Positions 8,952-17,715 of a stretch of DNA of 64,000 nucleotides are shown here, piece after piece. The stretch spans positions 3,100,001 to 3,164,000 of the forward strand of contig NZ_CP113343.1 in NCBI RefSeq assembly GCF_026683955.1. The letters are read 5' to 3'. The notes below the pieces were generated by a model. That model was given only the letters and a program-made list of their open reading frames with translations, did no database searches and had not been told where the DNA came from. A program made the position numbers and the translations under genes. The stretch comes from Arthrobacter sp. MMS18-M83. GTDB lineage: Bacteria > Actinomycetota > Actinomycetes > Actinomycetales > Micrococcaceae. Within the stretch, counting starts at the first letter, position 1. Every line of letters begins with the position of its first letter.

Positions 8952-10220
8952 TTACTTGGAGGTGGTGTGCGCCAGCCGGGGGTGCGCCAGTGCGGTCAGC
9001 CGGGGGAGTTCGACGCCGGCAAGCGCCAGCACTTCTTCGGAACCTACCGCTCCGCATTGGACGCCCCGCAGGACGAAGGCGGCGAGGGCCCGGGCGGTGG
9101 CGGGTTCGTCCATGACGCCGCCTTCGGTTCGTTCCACGTAGTTGCGGAGGCGTGCCGCGGCCGCGGGCATGCCTTCGCGGTAGAAGGCGTACGTTGCCGC
9201 GAAACGGCTGGGCAGTTGGGCGGCGTGCAGATCCCAACCCTGGTAGTAGCCGCGTTCAAGCGAGCGCCGTACCAGTCGGCCATGCAGCTTCCACGCGTTC
9301 TCCACGTTGTCGCCCACCGGGATGATGTTGGTGGAACCGTCGGAGAGCCGGATTCCAGTGCCCGCAACGGCCAACTGCGTGACTTCCTTCGCGAAGTCCG
9401 CCACCGGGTGCTCCATGGACTGGTACTCCGCGGAGATCTGCAGAGAAGCCGAGTAGTCATAGGTGCCGTAGTGCAGGGCGCTGATGCGGCCAGGAACTGC
9501 GTGCGCAAGCTTGGCCACGGGGGAGGTCCCGTCCGGACCCAGAATCAGCTGAGGTGTTTCCACCTGGACTTCGAAGCGGAGCCGGCCTGCCGGAAGCGAG
9601 TGGATCTCTTCCAAGCGGGAGACGGCGAAGTCCATCGCCTGCACCTGGGCCACCGTGGTGACCTTGGGGAGCGTGAGGATGAGGCCGTCGGGCAGTTCTC
9701 CGGCGGAAGCCAAAGTGGAGACGAACAGGTCCAGGGTCTTCAGGCCGCGTGCCCTGGTGGGGGCCTCGAAGCATTTGAACCGAATGCCGATGAAAGGCGG
9801 GGCAGAGCCGGCGGTAACGGCTTCGCTGACAGCCTGGGCTGCCGCTACCGCTGCCACGTCTTCAGCTTCGTCGCCGCGGTCGCCGTACCCATCCTCGAAG
9901 TCGAGGCGCAAGTCCTCGATCGGTTCGCTCCGCAACTTGGCAGCCACACGGGTGGCGACGGCGGCAGCCAGCTCGGGCTCCTGGCCCAGCAGCGTACCGA
10001 GCCTTTCGAGACCGCCGTGGGCCTCCGCCGTCGTGATCGCCTGGGCGCCCCATTCGGCAGAGAGCGACGGCGTGAAACGGTCCGCAGGGACGTACACCGT
10101 GTGCACCGGCTGGCGGGTGCCGTCGTCACCGGGGTAGTTCCGCTCCAGCAGTTGGTCGGTGGCGGCCAGCTGGGTGTCGATGGCGGCGAGATCGGCCGCC
10201 GAGAAGGAGGAAGCGGCCAT
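8952..10220 (-). CDS. CitE/HpcH-like aldolase superfamily protein (DUF6986)
   Basis: 422 residues. The sequence contains LRLDFEDGYGDRGDEA, a typical acidic metal-binding stretch of the citrate-lyase-beta/HpcH aldolase barrel, then RFEVQVETPQLILG and ISALHYGTYDYSASLQI, which match the substrate/CoA side of that barrel. Members of this actinobacterial branch sit beside malate synthase, as here (2-base gap), which suggests a C-C lyase or thioesterase-like step on a glyoxylate- or malyl-type compound. The reaction is not established and I infer it only from fold and context. Confidence 0.75.
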   Translation of the reverse strand: MAASSFSAADLAAIDTQLAATDQLLERNYPGDDGTRQPVHTVYVPADRFTPSLSAEWGAQAITTAEAHGGLERLGTLLGQEPELAAAVATRVAAKLRSEPIEDLRLDFEDGYGDRGDEAEDVAAVAAAQAVSEAVTAGSAPPFIGIRFKCFEAPTRARGLKTLDLFVSTLASAGELPDGLILTLPKVTTVAQVQAMDFAVSRLEEIHSLPAGRLRFEVQVETPQLILGPDGTSPVAKLAHAVPGRISALHYGTYDYSASLQISAEYQSMEHPVADFAKEVTQLAVAGTGIRLSDGSTNIIPVGDNVENAWKLHGRLVRRSLERGYYQGWDLHAAQLPSRFAATYAFYREGMPAAAARLRNYVERTEGGVMDEPATARALAAFVLRGVQCGAVGSEEVLALAGVELPRLTALAHPRLAHTTSK

Positions 10221-10222
10221 TC

Positions 10223-11818
10223 CTACACCAGCTCGTAGGCGGGAGTGGTGAGGAAGTCCGTGTAGTCCTCGGAGAGACAGATGTCCGCGATCAGGCGGCT
10301 GGCCGGCTCGTAGAACTTCTCGAAGGTCTCGGCGTCAACCTCACTGCGCAGGCGGTCGGTCTCTTCGCCGAGGATCCGGGTGACCAGTTCGCGGGTGACC
10401 GTGTTGCCGGTGTCAGCCAGGACGGACTTGTTGCGGATCTGCTGCCACACCTGGGAGCGGGAGATTTCCGCGGTGGCGGCGTCTTCCATGAGGTTGTGGA
10501 TCGCGACGGCACCGCTGCCGGAGAGCCACACGGCGGTGTACGCGACGGCGACGTAAAGGTTCAGGCGAAGGCCCGCCTCGGTCACTTGGCCGCCAGCGGA
10601 GGAGATGTCCAACAGCTGCTCGGCAGTCACTGAGACCTCCGGGCGCTGCTTGTCCAATTGGTTGGGCCGAGCTCCCAGCACCGAGTCGAACACTTCGCGG
10701 CAGGTGGAGACGAGGTCCGGGTGGGCCACCCAGGAACCATCGAAACCGTCGTTGGCCTCGCGGGTCTTGTCCGCACGAACCTTCTCGAAGGCCTGTGCCG
10801 TGACTTCGGGTTCGCGGCGGTTCGGGATGACGGCTGCCATGCCGCCCATCGCGAAGGCGCCACGCTTGTGGCAGGTCTTGACCAGCAGTTCCGTGTAGGC
10901 ACGCATGAACGGAGCCGTCATGACCACGGACGCGCGGTCCGGCAGGATGAAGGACTCACCGGCGTCGCGGAAGTACTTCACGATGCTGAAGAGGTAATCC
11001 CAACGGCCTGCGTTCAGGCCGGAAGCGTGATCACGAAGTTCGTAGAGGAACTCGTCCATTTCGAACGCGGCCGGGATGGTTTCGATCAGCATGGTGGCGC
11101 GGACGCTGCCCTGCGGGATGCCGAGGTAGTCCTGGGCGAAAACGAAGATGTCGTTCCACAGGCGGGCCTCAAGGTGGCTTTCCATCTTGGGCAGGTAGTA
11201 GTACGGGCCCTGGCCATTGAGCAGGAGTTGCTTGGCCACGTGGAAGAAGTGCAGGCCAATGTCCACCAACGCGCCCACGGTGGGTTCGCCGTCGATCAGC
11301 AAGTGCCGTTCGTCCATGTGCCAGCCGCGCGGGCGGGCGACGACGACGGCGAGCGGCGCGTCCGTGCGGAGCCGGTATTCCTTGCCTTCTGGAGAGGTGT
11401 AGCTCAGGGTGCCCTGGGCGGCGTCGCGGAGGTTCAGAATGGCGTCGATGACATTTGCCCAGGTGGGCGTGCTGGCGTCCTCGAGGTCGGCGAGCCACAC
11501 TTTCGCTCCCGAATTCAGGGCGTTGATGGCCATCTTGGCCGGGGAGGCCGGACCGGTCATCTCGACCCGGCGGTCCCGCAGGGCCGCGGGTGCTTCGGCG
11601 ACCTTCCAGTCGCCGTCGCGGATGTCCTGCGTTTCCGGGAGGAAGTCGAGACGGCCGGTGCGGGCCACTTCTTCACGCTTGGCGACGCGCGCCGCCAGGA
11701 GCTCGGTGCGGGTGCCAGCGAAGCGGCGGTGCAATTCCTCCACGAAGGCCAACGCCTTGGGAGTCAGGATCTCCTCGGCGCGTTCGATCGGCCGGGGGTC
11801 TGTGACTGTGAGAGCCAT
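10223..11818 (-). CDS. aceB: Malate synthase A
   Basis: 531 residues, the usual length of the A isoform. Family landmarks include VWLADLEDASTPTWANV, RPRGWHMDERHLLIDG, YYYLPKMESHLEARLWND, and GRWDYLFSIVKYFRD, which carry the catalytic Arg/Asp and metal ligands. It condenses glyoxylate with acetyl-CoA to malate in the cytoplasm. The downstream neighbours are the aldolase-like gene and ureidoglycine aminohydrolase; upstream on the same strand is malic enzyme. No isocitrate lyase is nearby, so the glyoxylate source here is more likely purine/allantoin breakdown than the glyoxylate shunt. Confidence 0.93.
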   Translation of the reverse strand: MALTVTDPRPIERAEEILTPKALAFVEELHRRFAGTRTELLAARVAKREEVARTGRLDFLPETQDIRDGDWKVAEAPAALRDRRVEMTGPASPAKMAINALNSGAKVWLADLEDASTPTWANVIDAILNLRDAAQGTLSYTSPEGKEYRLRTDAPLAVVVARPRGWHMDERHLLIDGEPTVGALVDIGLHFFHVAKQLLLNGQGPYYYLPKMESHLEARLWNDIFVFAQDYLGIPQGSVRATMLIETIPAAFEMDEFLYELRDHASGLNAGRWDYLFSIVKYFRDAGESFILPDRASVVMTAPFMRAYTELLVKTCHKRGAFAMGGMAAVIPNRREPEVTAQAFEKVRADKTREANDGFDGSWVAHPDLVSTCREVFDSVLGARPNQLDKQRPEVSVTAEQLLDISSAGGQVTEAGLRLNLYVAVAYTAVWLSGSGAVAIHNLMEDAATAEISRSQVWQQIRNKSVLADTGNTVTRELVTRILGEETDRLRSEVDAETFEKFYEPASRLIADICLSEDYTDFLTTPAYELV

Positions 11819-11844
11819 TGGGTGGTCCTTTCCTAGGGAGCGCC

Positions 11845-13233
11845 CTAGCGGGCTGCGGATGCTGCGTTTGCTACGGCTGCGGCGACGTCGGCGGCAACGT
11901 GCGGGTCGAAGACGCTGGGGATAATGTAGCTCGCATTCAGTTCATCATCTGCAACCCGGTTGGCGATAGCCTCTGCGGCGGCCACCAGCATTTCCGGGAT
12001 GATGTCCGATGCTCCGGCGTCGAGCAGTCCGCGGAAGAAGCCCGGGAAGGCCAGTACGTTGTTGATCTGGTTGGGGAAGTCGCTCCGGCCGGTGGCGACT
12101 ACCGCGGCGTGCTTGGACGCAATAACCGGGTCGATTTCCGGCGTGGGGTTGGCCATGGCGAACACGATCGCATTCTCGGCCATCGAAGCCACCTGCTCTT
12201 CGCCGATCACGTGCGGAGCGCTGACGCCGATGAACACGTCGGCACCCTTGAGGGCTTCGTGCAGCGTACCGGAGAAACCGGCCTCGTTGGTGTTCGAGGC
12301 AATCCATGAACGGTGCTCGTCGTCGTACTTTTCGCCCGAGTGGATGGCACCGGAACGCCCGGCCGCCACGATGTGCTGCGCGCCCTGGGCCTTGAGGAGC
12401 TGGATGATGGCAGATCCCGCAGCACCGACGCCGGAGACCACGATCTTGACCTCGGAGAGCTTCTTGTCCACAACGCGCAATGCGTTGACGAGGGCCGCGA
12501 GGGTGACAATCGCCGTTCCGTGCTGGTCATCGTGGAAGACGGGGATGTCCAGCTCGTCGCGGAGCCGCTTCTCGATTTCGAAGCAGCGCGGGGCGGCGAT
12601 GTCTTCAAGGTTGACGCCGCCGTAGACGGGTGCGATCGCCTTGACGATCTTGATGATTTCCTCGGTGTCCTGGGTGTCCAGGCAGACCGGCCAGGCATCG
12701 ACGTTGGCGAATTGCTTGAACAGTGCGGCCTTGCCTTCCATGACCGGCAGCGCGGCGGCGGGGCCGATGTTGCCGAGGCCCAGGACCGCGGAACCATCCG
12801 TGACGACGGCGATCGTGTTCCGCTTGACGGTCAGGTTGCGGGCTGCGGCGGGGTCCTCCGCGATGGCGAGGCAGACGCGTGCGACGCCGGGGGTGTAGGC
12901 GCGGGAGAGATCGTCGCGGTTGCGCAGGGCTACCTTCGGGACGACCTCGAGTTTGCCGCCCAGGTGCATGAGGAAGGTGCGGTCCGAGACGTGCTGGACC
13001 TTGACGCCGTCGAGCGCGTTGAGGGCGTCCTTGACACGGTTGGCGTGTTCTTCGTCGGTGGTGTTGCAGGTGACGTCAACAACCAGGGTGTCGTGGTGCG
13101 ACTCGGTCACATCCAGCGCGGTAACGGCTGCACCCGCCGCGGCGACGGCCGCGGCCAGCTCGCTCGTGGCAGTGAAGCTTGACGGCGCGGCGACGCGCAG
13201 GGTGATCGAATTTCCGGGGCTCGGGTTCGCCAT
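11845..13233 (-). CDS. Malic enzyme with N-terminal ACT domain (NAD-type)
   Basis: 462 residues. Residues 1-85 form an ACT-like regulatory domain ([10 protein letters not shown].., then [18 protein letters not shown]). The catalytic part shows [59 protein letters not shown] and the nucleotide-binding [12 protein letters not shown]. It oxidatively decarboxylates malate to pyruvate, which follows directly on malate synthase, the next gene in the operon. It is the first gene of the operon, facing the divergent iclR gene; two candidate operator boxes lie 50-90 bases upstream of its start. The ACT domain suggests allosteric control by an amino acid or other small metabolite. Confidence 0.9.
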   Translation of the reverse strand: MANPSPGNSITLRVAAPSSFTATSELAAAVAAAGAAVTALDVTESHHDTLVVDVTCNTTDEEHANRVKDALNALDGVKVQHVSDRTFLMHLGGKLEVVPKVALRNRDDLSRAYTPGVARVCLAIAEDPAAARNLTVKRNTIAVVTDGSAVLGLGNIGPAAALPVMEGKAALFKQFANVDAWPVCLDTQDTEEIIKIVKAIAPVYGGVNLEDIAAPRCFEIEKRLRDELDIPVFHDDQHGTAIVTLAALVNALRVVDKKLSEVKIVVSGVGAAGSAIIQLLKAQGAQHIVAAGRSGAIHSGEKYDDEHRSWIASNTNEAGFSGTLHEALKGADVFIGVSAPHVIGEEQVASMAENAIVFAMANPTPEIDPVIASKHAAVVATGRSDFPNQINNVLAFPGFFRGLLDAGASDIIPEMLVAAAEAIANRVADDELNASYIIPSVFDPHVAADVAAAVANAASAAR

Positions 13234-13285
13234 TGAATTTCCTCCTCGTGCAGGCCCATAGAGGGCCTCCGCTCAAACCGAATGT

Positions 13286-13321
13286 TTTCGTATTATGGAT
13301 ATTATTATCTACAAAGTGGAA
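13286..13321. promoter_or_regulatory. Candidate IclR-type tandem operator (motif 1) in the malic enzyme / iclR divergent promoter
   Basis: Two 15-bp boxes, TTTCGTATTATGGAT at 13286 and ATCTACAAAGTGGAA at 13307, lie exactly 21 bp apart. They match a motif found at several other promoters in this window (consensus about TTYCACRATGCGGAA). The position, just upstream of the malic enzyme operon and between divergent genes, fits repression or activation of that operon by the adjacent IclR protein. Binding itself is inferred. Confidence 0.6.
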
Positions 13322-13391
13322 ACACAAGCCCCGGTTGGTACGCAAGCATTCCGGCGTCGCGTGCTGTATCTTGAGTGTTCTAAGCAATTCT

Positions 13392-13427
13392 TTTCACGAT
13401 GCGGATAAGAGTTGTCGGATTCCGAGC
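13392..13427. promoter_or_regulatory. Candidate IclR-type operator in front of iclR (autoregulation)
   Basis: TTTCACGATGCGGAT at 13392 is one of the best copies of motif 1. A weaker partner, TGTCGGATTCCGAGC, follows at 13413, again 21 bp on. The boxes end 17 bases before the iclR start codon, in its leader, which would suit autorepression. Confidence 0.5.
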
Positions 13428-13443
13428 CATAGGAGACAACGGA

Positions 13444-14199
13444 ATGGCTGAAAAGCCCTCGGGAGGCGTGCAGTCCGTCGAGCGCGTCTTCGAACTGCTG
13501 GAACTCATCACTGATGCCGGCGGAGACGTTACGTTGAGCGAGCTGTCGTCGTCGACAGACCTGCCGCTCCCCACCATCCACCGCCTGCTGCGCACCTTGG
13601 TGTCCCTCGGCTACATCCGGCAACTGCCAAATCGTCGCTACGCGCTGGGTCCCCGGCTCATCCGGCTTGGCGAGGGAGCCAACAAGCAGCTCGGAGCCCT
13701 GGCGCGTCCCCAGCTGAAGTCGCTCGTTGACCGGCTAGGCGAGACGTCCAACATGGCCGTGCTGGATTCCGACATGGTCATCTACGTTGCCCAGGTTCCG
13801 TCCCTGCACTCCATGCGCATGTTCACCGAGGTGGGCCGCCGCGCCCACACGCACGACACCGGCGTGGGCAAGGCCATCCTGGCCCAGTTGGACGACGAGG
13901 TGGTCCGCGGGATCGTGGCCCGCACTGGCATGCCCACGCCCACGGCCAAGAGCATCGGGGACATCGATTCACTCCTCGCCGATTTGAACCGGATCCGCGA
14001 ACGTGGCTACTCCATCGATGAGGAAGAGCAGGAGATTGGCGTGCGTTGCTTCGCGATGGCCGTCCCGAACGCTCCGACGCCCACTGCCATTTCCGTTTCC
14101 GGGCCGGTGTCCCGCGTGGACCAGCACTTTGCGGACCGCGCCGTGCCGCTCCTGCGCGAAGCCGCCCTCGCGATCTCGGCCGAGCTGAACCAGAACTAA
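13444..14199 (+). CDS. IclR-family transcriptional regulator (AllR/IclR-like)
   Basis: 251 residues. The N-terminal winged helix reads VQSVERVFELLELITDAGG..LSELSSSTDLPLPTIHRLLRTL; the C-terminal effector domain shows ARPQLKSLVDRLGETSNMAVL, GRRAHTHDTGVGKAILAQL, RGYSIDEEEQEIGVRCFA and PISVSGP-like AISVSGPVSR. E. coli members of this type (IclR, AllR) sense glyoxylate or related acids, which matches the divergent glyoxylate-consuming operon. Start at 13444 is supported by AGGAG at 13431-13435; an upstream in-frame start at 13399 lacks a site. It probably binds the 21-bp-spaced motif-1 boxes found here and at other promoters of the window. Confidence 0.88.
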   Translation: MAEKPSGGVQSVERVFELLELITDAGGDVTLSELSSSTDLPLPTIHRLLRTLVSLGYIRQLPNRRYALGPRLIRLGEGANKQLGALARPQLKSLVDRLGETSNMAVLDSDMVIYVAQVPSLHSMRMFTEVGRRAHTHDTGVGKAILAQLDDEVVRGIVARTGMPTPTAKSIGDIDSLLADLNRIRERGYSIDEEEQEIGVRCFAMAVPNAPTPTAISVSGPVSRVDQHFADRAVPLLREAALAISAELNQN

Positions 14200-14207
14200 C
14201 CCGTCCC

Positions 14208-14468
14208 GACGCTCGCTCACCTATGACGCGAAACTCCCCGACGCTCGCTCACCTATGTCGGGTTTCCCGCGGACGCTCGCTCACCTTTAAGGCCAAAATG
14301 GCGAACGCTCGAGCACATCTTGTGCACGAGCGTTCGGCCGGGGGCGATCTATCTGCAGGAGCGTTCGCCAAAAAGGGGTCAAAAGTGAGCGAGCGTCCGG
14401 CGGGGCTTGCGCGAACTGGCGGGCGTTGCCCCTTTGCCTGAGAAAAGAGGTGCGACGCCTGCCAGTTC
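14208..14468. repeat. Intergenic cluster of GACGCTCGCTCACCT repeats and inverted repeats
   Basis: The gap between two convergent genes is filled with repeats. GACGCTCGCTCACCT occurs at 14208, 14240 and 14272, and in inverse near 14384-14397. Between them lies a long palindrome, with arms CGAACGCTCG and CGAGCGTTCG around AGCACA/TGTGCA, at about 14302-14338. A further inverted pair (GAACTGGC near 14411 and its inverse near 14461) follows. No protein is seen. It may act as a bidirectional end of transcription for iclR and the NCS2 permease. Confidence 0.8.
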
Positions 14469-14492
14469 GGCACAGTAAGGCGAAGAAAGCCG

Positions 14493-15983
14493 CTAATGCT
14501 CGGCTGCGGTGGACGACGTGAGCGGCACTTCCTTGCCTTCGGCGTCGATCAATTTGCCGTTCTCGAACCGGTCGCCGTTCGCGAGGCACGCAATGTCCGC
14601 TTCTGTGACCACACGTCCCGTGCCTGCCACGAACACCGACTGGTTGTCCGAGTTGCCGGCCTTGAGGTGGTTGAAGAGCATGTTCAAGAGGATGGCCATG
14701 ATGGCGGCCGAGCTGATGCCCGAATGGAAGATGGTGGAGAACCAGGAGGGGAACTGGTCGTAGAACTTCGGGGCGGCGATCGGGATCATGCCGAAGCCGA
14801 TGGAAGCCGCCACGACAATCAGGTTCATGTTGTTGCGGTACTCGACTTTGGAGAGCGTCCGGATGCCGCTGGCGGCCACAGTTCCAAAGAGTACGACGCC
14901 GGCGCCGCCCAGGACGGGCGTCGGAACCGCTGCGACCACTCGCCCGAGGATCGGCAGCACGCCGAGGACCACCAGGATGAGTCCGCCCGCGCTGACCACG
15001 AAGCGGCTCTTGATGCCCGTGATGGCCACGAGACCGACGTTCTGGGCGAAAGCGCTCTGGGTGAAGGAGTTGAAGAGCGGCGAGATGGCACTTGAGAGCA
15101 TGTCCGCTCGCAGGCCGTTGCCGATGCGCTTGGAATCGACCTTGGTGCCGACGATTTCGCCGACGGCGATGATGTCCGCCGAGGTCTCAGTCAGGGTGAC
15201 CAGGATGACGATCAGCATCGAAACAATGGAGGCGATTTCGAAGGTGGGGGCACCGAAGGCGAACGGAGTGGGGAAGGCAACGATCGGACCCTGGCCGACC
15301 TTGGAGAAATCAGCCATTCCCGTGGCGAGGGCGATGACGGTTCCGATAGCCATGGCGAGGAGGATAGACAGCCGGGAGATTGCCGCGTTGCCGATCTTGC
15401 TGAGGAGCAGGACGATGCCCATCGTGGCCGCGGCGAGTCCAATGTTCGCCATGCTGCCGTAGTTGGGTGCGGCGCTGTTGCCGCCCATGGCCCAGTTGGC
15501 TGCGACGGGCATTAGGGTCAACCCGATGGTGGTGATGACGGTACCCGTGACTACAGGCGGGAAGAATTTGATGATCTTGGAGAAGAGGGGAGTGATCACC
15601 AGGCCGATCAAGGACGCCACGATGACCGAACCAAACACCGCCTGGATTCCGCCGCCACCGTGGACGATCGCCACCATGGTGGAAACACCGGCGAAGGACA
15701 CTCCCTGGACCAGGGGCAGTTGAGATCCGAAGAACGGGATGCCGATGGTCTGCAGAATCGTGGCGAGGCCGCCGACAAACAGGCAGGCCGCGATCAGGAG
15801 GCCGATGTCCTGCGAGGACATGCCCGCGGCGGCTCCGATGATGAGCGGAGGGGCGATGATGCCGCCGTACATGGTCAAAACGTGCTGGAAGCCGTACGCG
15901 AACGTGCTCCCGATCGAGAGGCGCTGATCCTCGGGCCGGGTTGGCCCGGACTCTGCGGGGCGGGTTTTCTTCTTGGTGTTCAT
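14493..15983 (-). CDS. NCS2-family purine permease, probably urate or xanthine
   Basis: 496 residues with about 12-14 membrane segments. NCS2 markers are YGFQHVLTMYGG near the N-terminus, ETSADIIAVGEIVG (substrate-site helix) and SFTQSAFAQNVGLVAITG, the NAT signature containing QNxG. It would import a purine base or urate with a cation. It lies directly downstream of uricase on the same strand, 160 bases away, which points to urate, but xanthine is possible from sequence alone. The short gap between them contains palindromic repeat copy 2. Confidence 0.85.
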   Translation of the reverse strand: MNTKKKTRPAESGPTRPEDQRLSIGSTFAYGFQHVLTMYGGIIAPPLIIGAAAGMSSQDIGLLIAACLFVGGLATILQTIGIPFFGSQLPLVQGVSFAGVSTMVAIVHGGGGIQAVFGSVIVASLIGLVITPLFSKIIKFFPPVVTGTVITTIGLTLMPVAANWAMGGNSAAPNYGSMANIGLAAATMGIVLLLSKIGNAAISRLSILLAMAIGTVIALATGMADFSKVGQGPIVAFPTPFAFGAPTFEIASIVSMLIVILVTLTETSADIIAVGEIVGTKVDSKRIGNGLRADMLSSAISPLFNSFTQSAFAQNVGLVAITGIKSRFVVSAGGLILVVLGVLPILGRVVAAVPTPVLGGAGVVLFGTVAASGIRTLSKVEYRNNMNLIVVAASIGFGMIPIAAPKFYDQFPSWFSTIFHSGISSAAIMAILLNMLFNHLKAGNSDNQSVFVAGTGRVVTEADIACLANGDRFENGKLIDAEGKEVPLTSSTAAEH

Positions 15984-16071
15984 GGCAGACTTTCTTGGTT
16001 CATGGCAGACGTCTTTGTCTGGCTAACTTTGTCTGGCTAACGATGTGGGAGTTTTTGGGTACGGGTTAGTG

Positions 16072-16137
16072 CCCAACTGACTCGCATTTGATGTCGTTTT
16101 GACGCTCCAAAACGACACTTACTGCGAGCCAGTTGGG
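16072..16137. repeat. Intergenic palindromic repeat, copy 2 of 4
   Basis: Begins CCCAACTGACTCGCA and ends ACTGCGAGCCAGTTGGG, with inner arms around GTCGTTTTG/CAAAACGAC. It lies just after the uricase stop codon (16153 side) and upstream of the NCS2 permease start, and could form a strong hairpin between the two genes. Confidence 0.85.
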
Positions 16138-16152
16138 CGGGGATCTGGCGGC

Positions 16153-17061
16153 TTAGCAGAAGCCGGCGATGCCGTTCCAGGCAGCCGGGGCCGGCCTGGT
16201 GTCGTCGCGCTGGACCGTGGCTTCGATCAGGCCGTACGGGCGGTCCGCGGCGAAGAAGACCTCATTGGGGTTGTCGAGGCCGAACGGGCTGAGGTCCACC
16301 AGGAAGTGATGCTTGTTGGGCATGGAGAACTTGATCTCGTCGACTTCGCTGTGGGCCTCGAGGACCTTCTTGCCCATGTCGAACAAGGTCTGCTGCAGGG
16401 CATGGGAGTAGTTCTCCGTGAAGCCCTCAAGGAGCAGGGCCTTGATGTCCTCGTAGCTCTTGTTGAAGTCGGTCCCGGCAACGTCGAGTCCGGTGCTGTA
16501 GCGCCAGCGGGCCGAGACGTCGGTGGCGAGGATGCGGTCCGTGGTCTCGGGCAGCGTGGTGTACCGGTCGCGGGGGTAGCCGACGAAGCCGGACTGGGTG
16601 GTCTTGAGGACGGTCAGGTCCTTGAGGCCGGAAATGACGTGCGTTGTGTTGCCTTCGCGGACCACGACGGCGGTGCGGACTTCCTGCCCCTTGCGGACAA
16701 AGCTGTGGTCGTGTGCGGAGCCGTGGGCCTGGATGCGGTCCCAGGTGTAGGCCTCGGCTTCCCAGCGGCCGCCCGTGACCCACTCGAATCCGGAAGTGAA
16801 GTGCGCGCTGAGGCGGAGGAGGAAGGCCTCGGGGGAGCCGATGCCGTCACGGGCGAAGGCGTAGATGGTGTTCTTCTGGGTGTCCGTGGCGACGACGTGT
16901 GCGTTGTCGCCCTGGAGGTGCGCAGCCTGGAAGTCGCCACGCAGTTGTGAGGTGACATTCAGGTCTTCGATCTGGTGGCGGTCGGTGTCGCGGGTGACTT
17001 TGACGACGCGGACTTCTGCCTTGCCGTACTGGTTGTCGCCGAGGACGATGTTGTTGCTCAT
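16153..17061 (-). CDS. pucL: Urate oxidase (uricase)
   Basis: 302 residues. Clear uricase landmarks are LGDNQYGKAEVRVVKV (catalytic Lys region), VVATDTQKNTIYAFARD (Thr of the catalytic dyad), the AHDHSFVRKGQEVRTAVV stretch, GLKDLTVLKTTQSGF, and the C-terminal NKHHFLVDLSPFGLDNPNEVF. The enzyme oxidises urate to 5-hydroxyisourate in the cytoplasm without a cofactor. ATG at 17061 has GGGA seven bases upstream; a second ATG at 17067 is closer to it. The two usual partners, 5-hydroxyisourate hydrolase and OHCU decarboxylase, are not beside it. A terminator hairpin sits about 95 bases upstream. Confidence 0.94.
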   Translation of the reverse strand: MSNNIVLGDNQYGKAEVRVVKVTRDTDRHQIEDLNVTSQLRGDFQAAHLQGDNAHVVATDTQKNTIYAFARDGIGSPEAFLLRLSAHFTSGFEWVTGGRWEAEAYTWDRIQAHGSAHDHSFVRKGQEVRTAVVVREGNTTHVISGLKDLTVLKTTQSGFVGYPRDRYTTLPETTDRILATDVSARWRYSTGLDVAGTDFNKSYEDIKALLLEGFTENYSHALQQTLFDMGKKVLEAHSEVDEIKFSMPNKHHFLVDLSPFGLDNPNEVFFAADRPYGLIEATVQRDDTRPAPAAWNGIAGFC

Positions 17062-17155
17062 GGTCATATCCCAACTTCTACGAGGTGGAACCACTAAGGT
17101 CCACCAATGAAATTAAGCGCGTGTTCAAACGCGTTTCTGGTGGAGCCGACCCAAC

Positions 17156-17187
17156 AAAAAAGAGCCGGCATCCGTTGATGCCAGCTC
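17156..17187 (-). terminator. Intrinsic terminator in the region upstream of uricase
   Basis: On the minus strand, GAGCTGGCATC, a four-base loop and GATGCCGGCTC are followed by TTTTTT. It would stop minus-strand transcripts 95 bases before the uricase start, so it is either an attenuator in a uricase leader or the end of a short upstream transcript. The sequence between uricase and the next gene (17062-17492, 431 bases) otherwise holds a near-palindrome CAGGTTACGTGACCTG at 17211 and the operator pair at 17385, and no protein I can support. Confidence 0.75.
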
Positions 17188-17384
17188 ATTACGACCCTGC
17201 CTGCTGCTCCCAGGTTACGTGACCTGCGCCACGAATTGAAGAAAGCGTAGCCCACGTTTGCCAGTGGTGTACATCACTTCCGGAGAATCGTTATCTACTT
17301 TTCGATTGTGACCGACGGCGGCTGGCGGTGGGGGCATGGTCCAGAGGGCACCCCTTGACGCGGTTCGAGGATCCCCTCTACCAT

Positions 17385-17420
17385 TTCCATATAACAAAAA
17401 ATGTTTTCCAAGATGCGGAA
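17385..17420. promoter_or_regulatory. Candidate IclR-type tandem operator (motif 1) between uricase and a 58-residue gene
   Basis: TTCCATATAACAAAA at 17385 and TTCCAAGATGCGGAA at 17406, exactly 21 bp apart. The second is close to the best motif-1 copies. The pair is 73 bases upstream of the small plus-strand gene and about 325 bases upstream of uricase, so it could control either. Confidence 0.55.
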
Positions 17421-17492
17421 GCTGGCGAGACCTGACGAAGGGTCCAGAGCGCATCCTCACGGAGAACTTGAGCGCATGAAATAGGAGGACAG

Positions 17493-17669
17493 ATGGACTC
17501 GCAGGATAAGAAGAACGTCGTGGAATTCCCGGCGCCCGGCCAGGAGCTGTACCTGCCGTTCGGCGCTACGGATCCTGACTTCTACATTCCGGCCGACTGT
17601 GACCGCATGCCCGGGACATTTTCCCGTTGGCTGCGCGCCCTTCCGGTATTCGGCCGGCAGCGTTCCTAG
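17493..17669 (+). CDS. Small protein, 58 residues, unknown function
   Basis: ATG at 17493 preceded by AGGAGGA at the right distance, an open frame to TAG at 17667, and a strong hairpin 50 bases later. The protein begins MDSQDKKNVVEFPAPGQELY, contains ATDPDFYIPADCDRMPG, and ends in a basic, aromatic stretch (SRWLRALPVFGRQRS). There is no signal peptide or membrane segment; one cysteine. I do not recognise a family. The good ribosome site, a motif-1 operator pair upstream and a terminator downstream make a complete small transcription unit, which argues that it is real and belongs to the purine/glyoxylate regulon. Confidence 0.6.
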   Translation: MDSQDKKNVVEFPAPGQELYLPFGATDPDFYIPADCDRMPGTFSRWLRALPVFGRQRS

Positions 17670-17715
17670 GGCTCCTGCCCCTGGGGATGAAGGACTCTGC
17701 GCAACAGAGCCAAAA

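Noticed and set aside
17190..17230. Possible signal-recognition-particle RNA, because of GGGAGCAGCAGGCAGGG before a terminator
   Set aside because: The universally conserved GGAAG-type loop and its pairing partner are absent.
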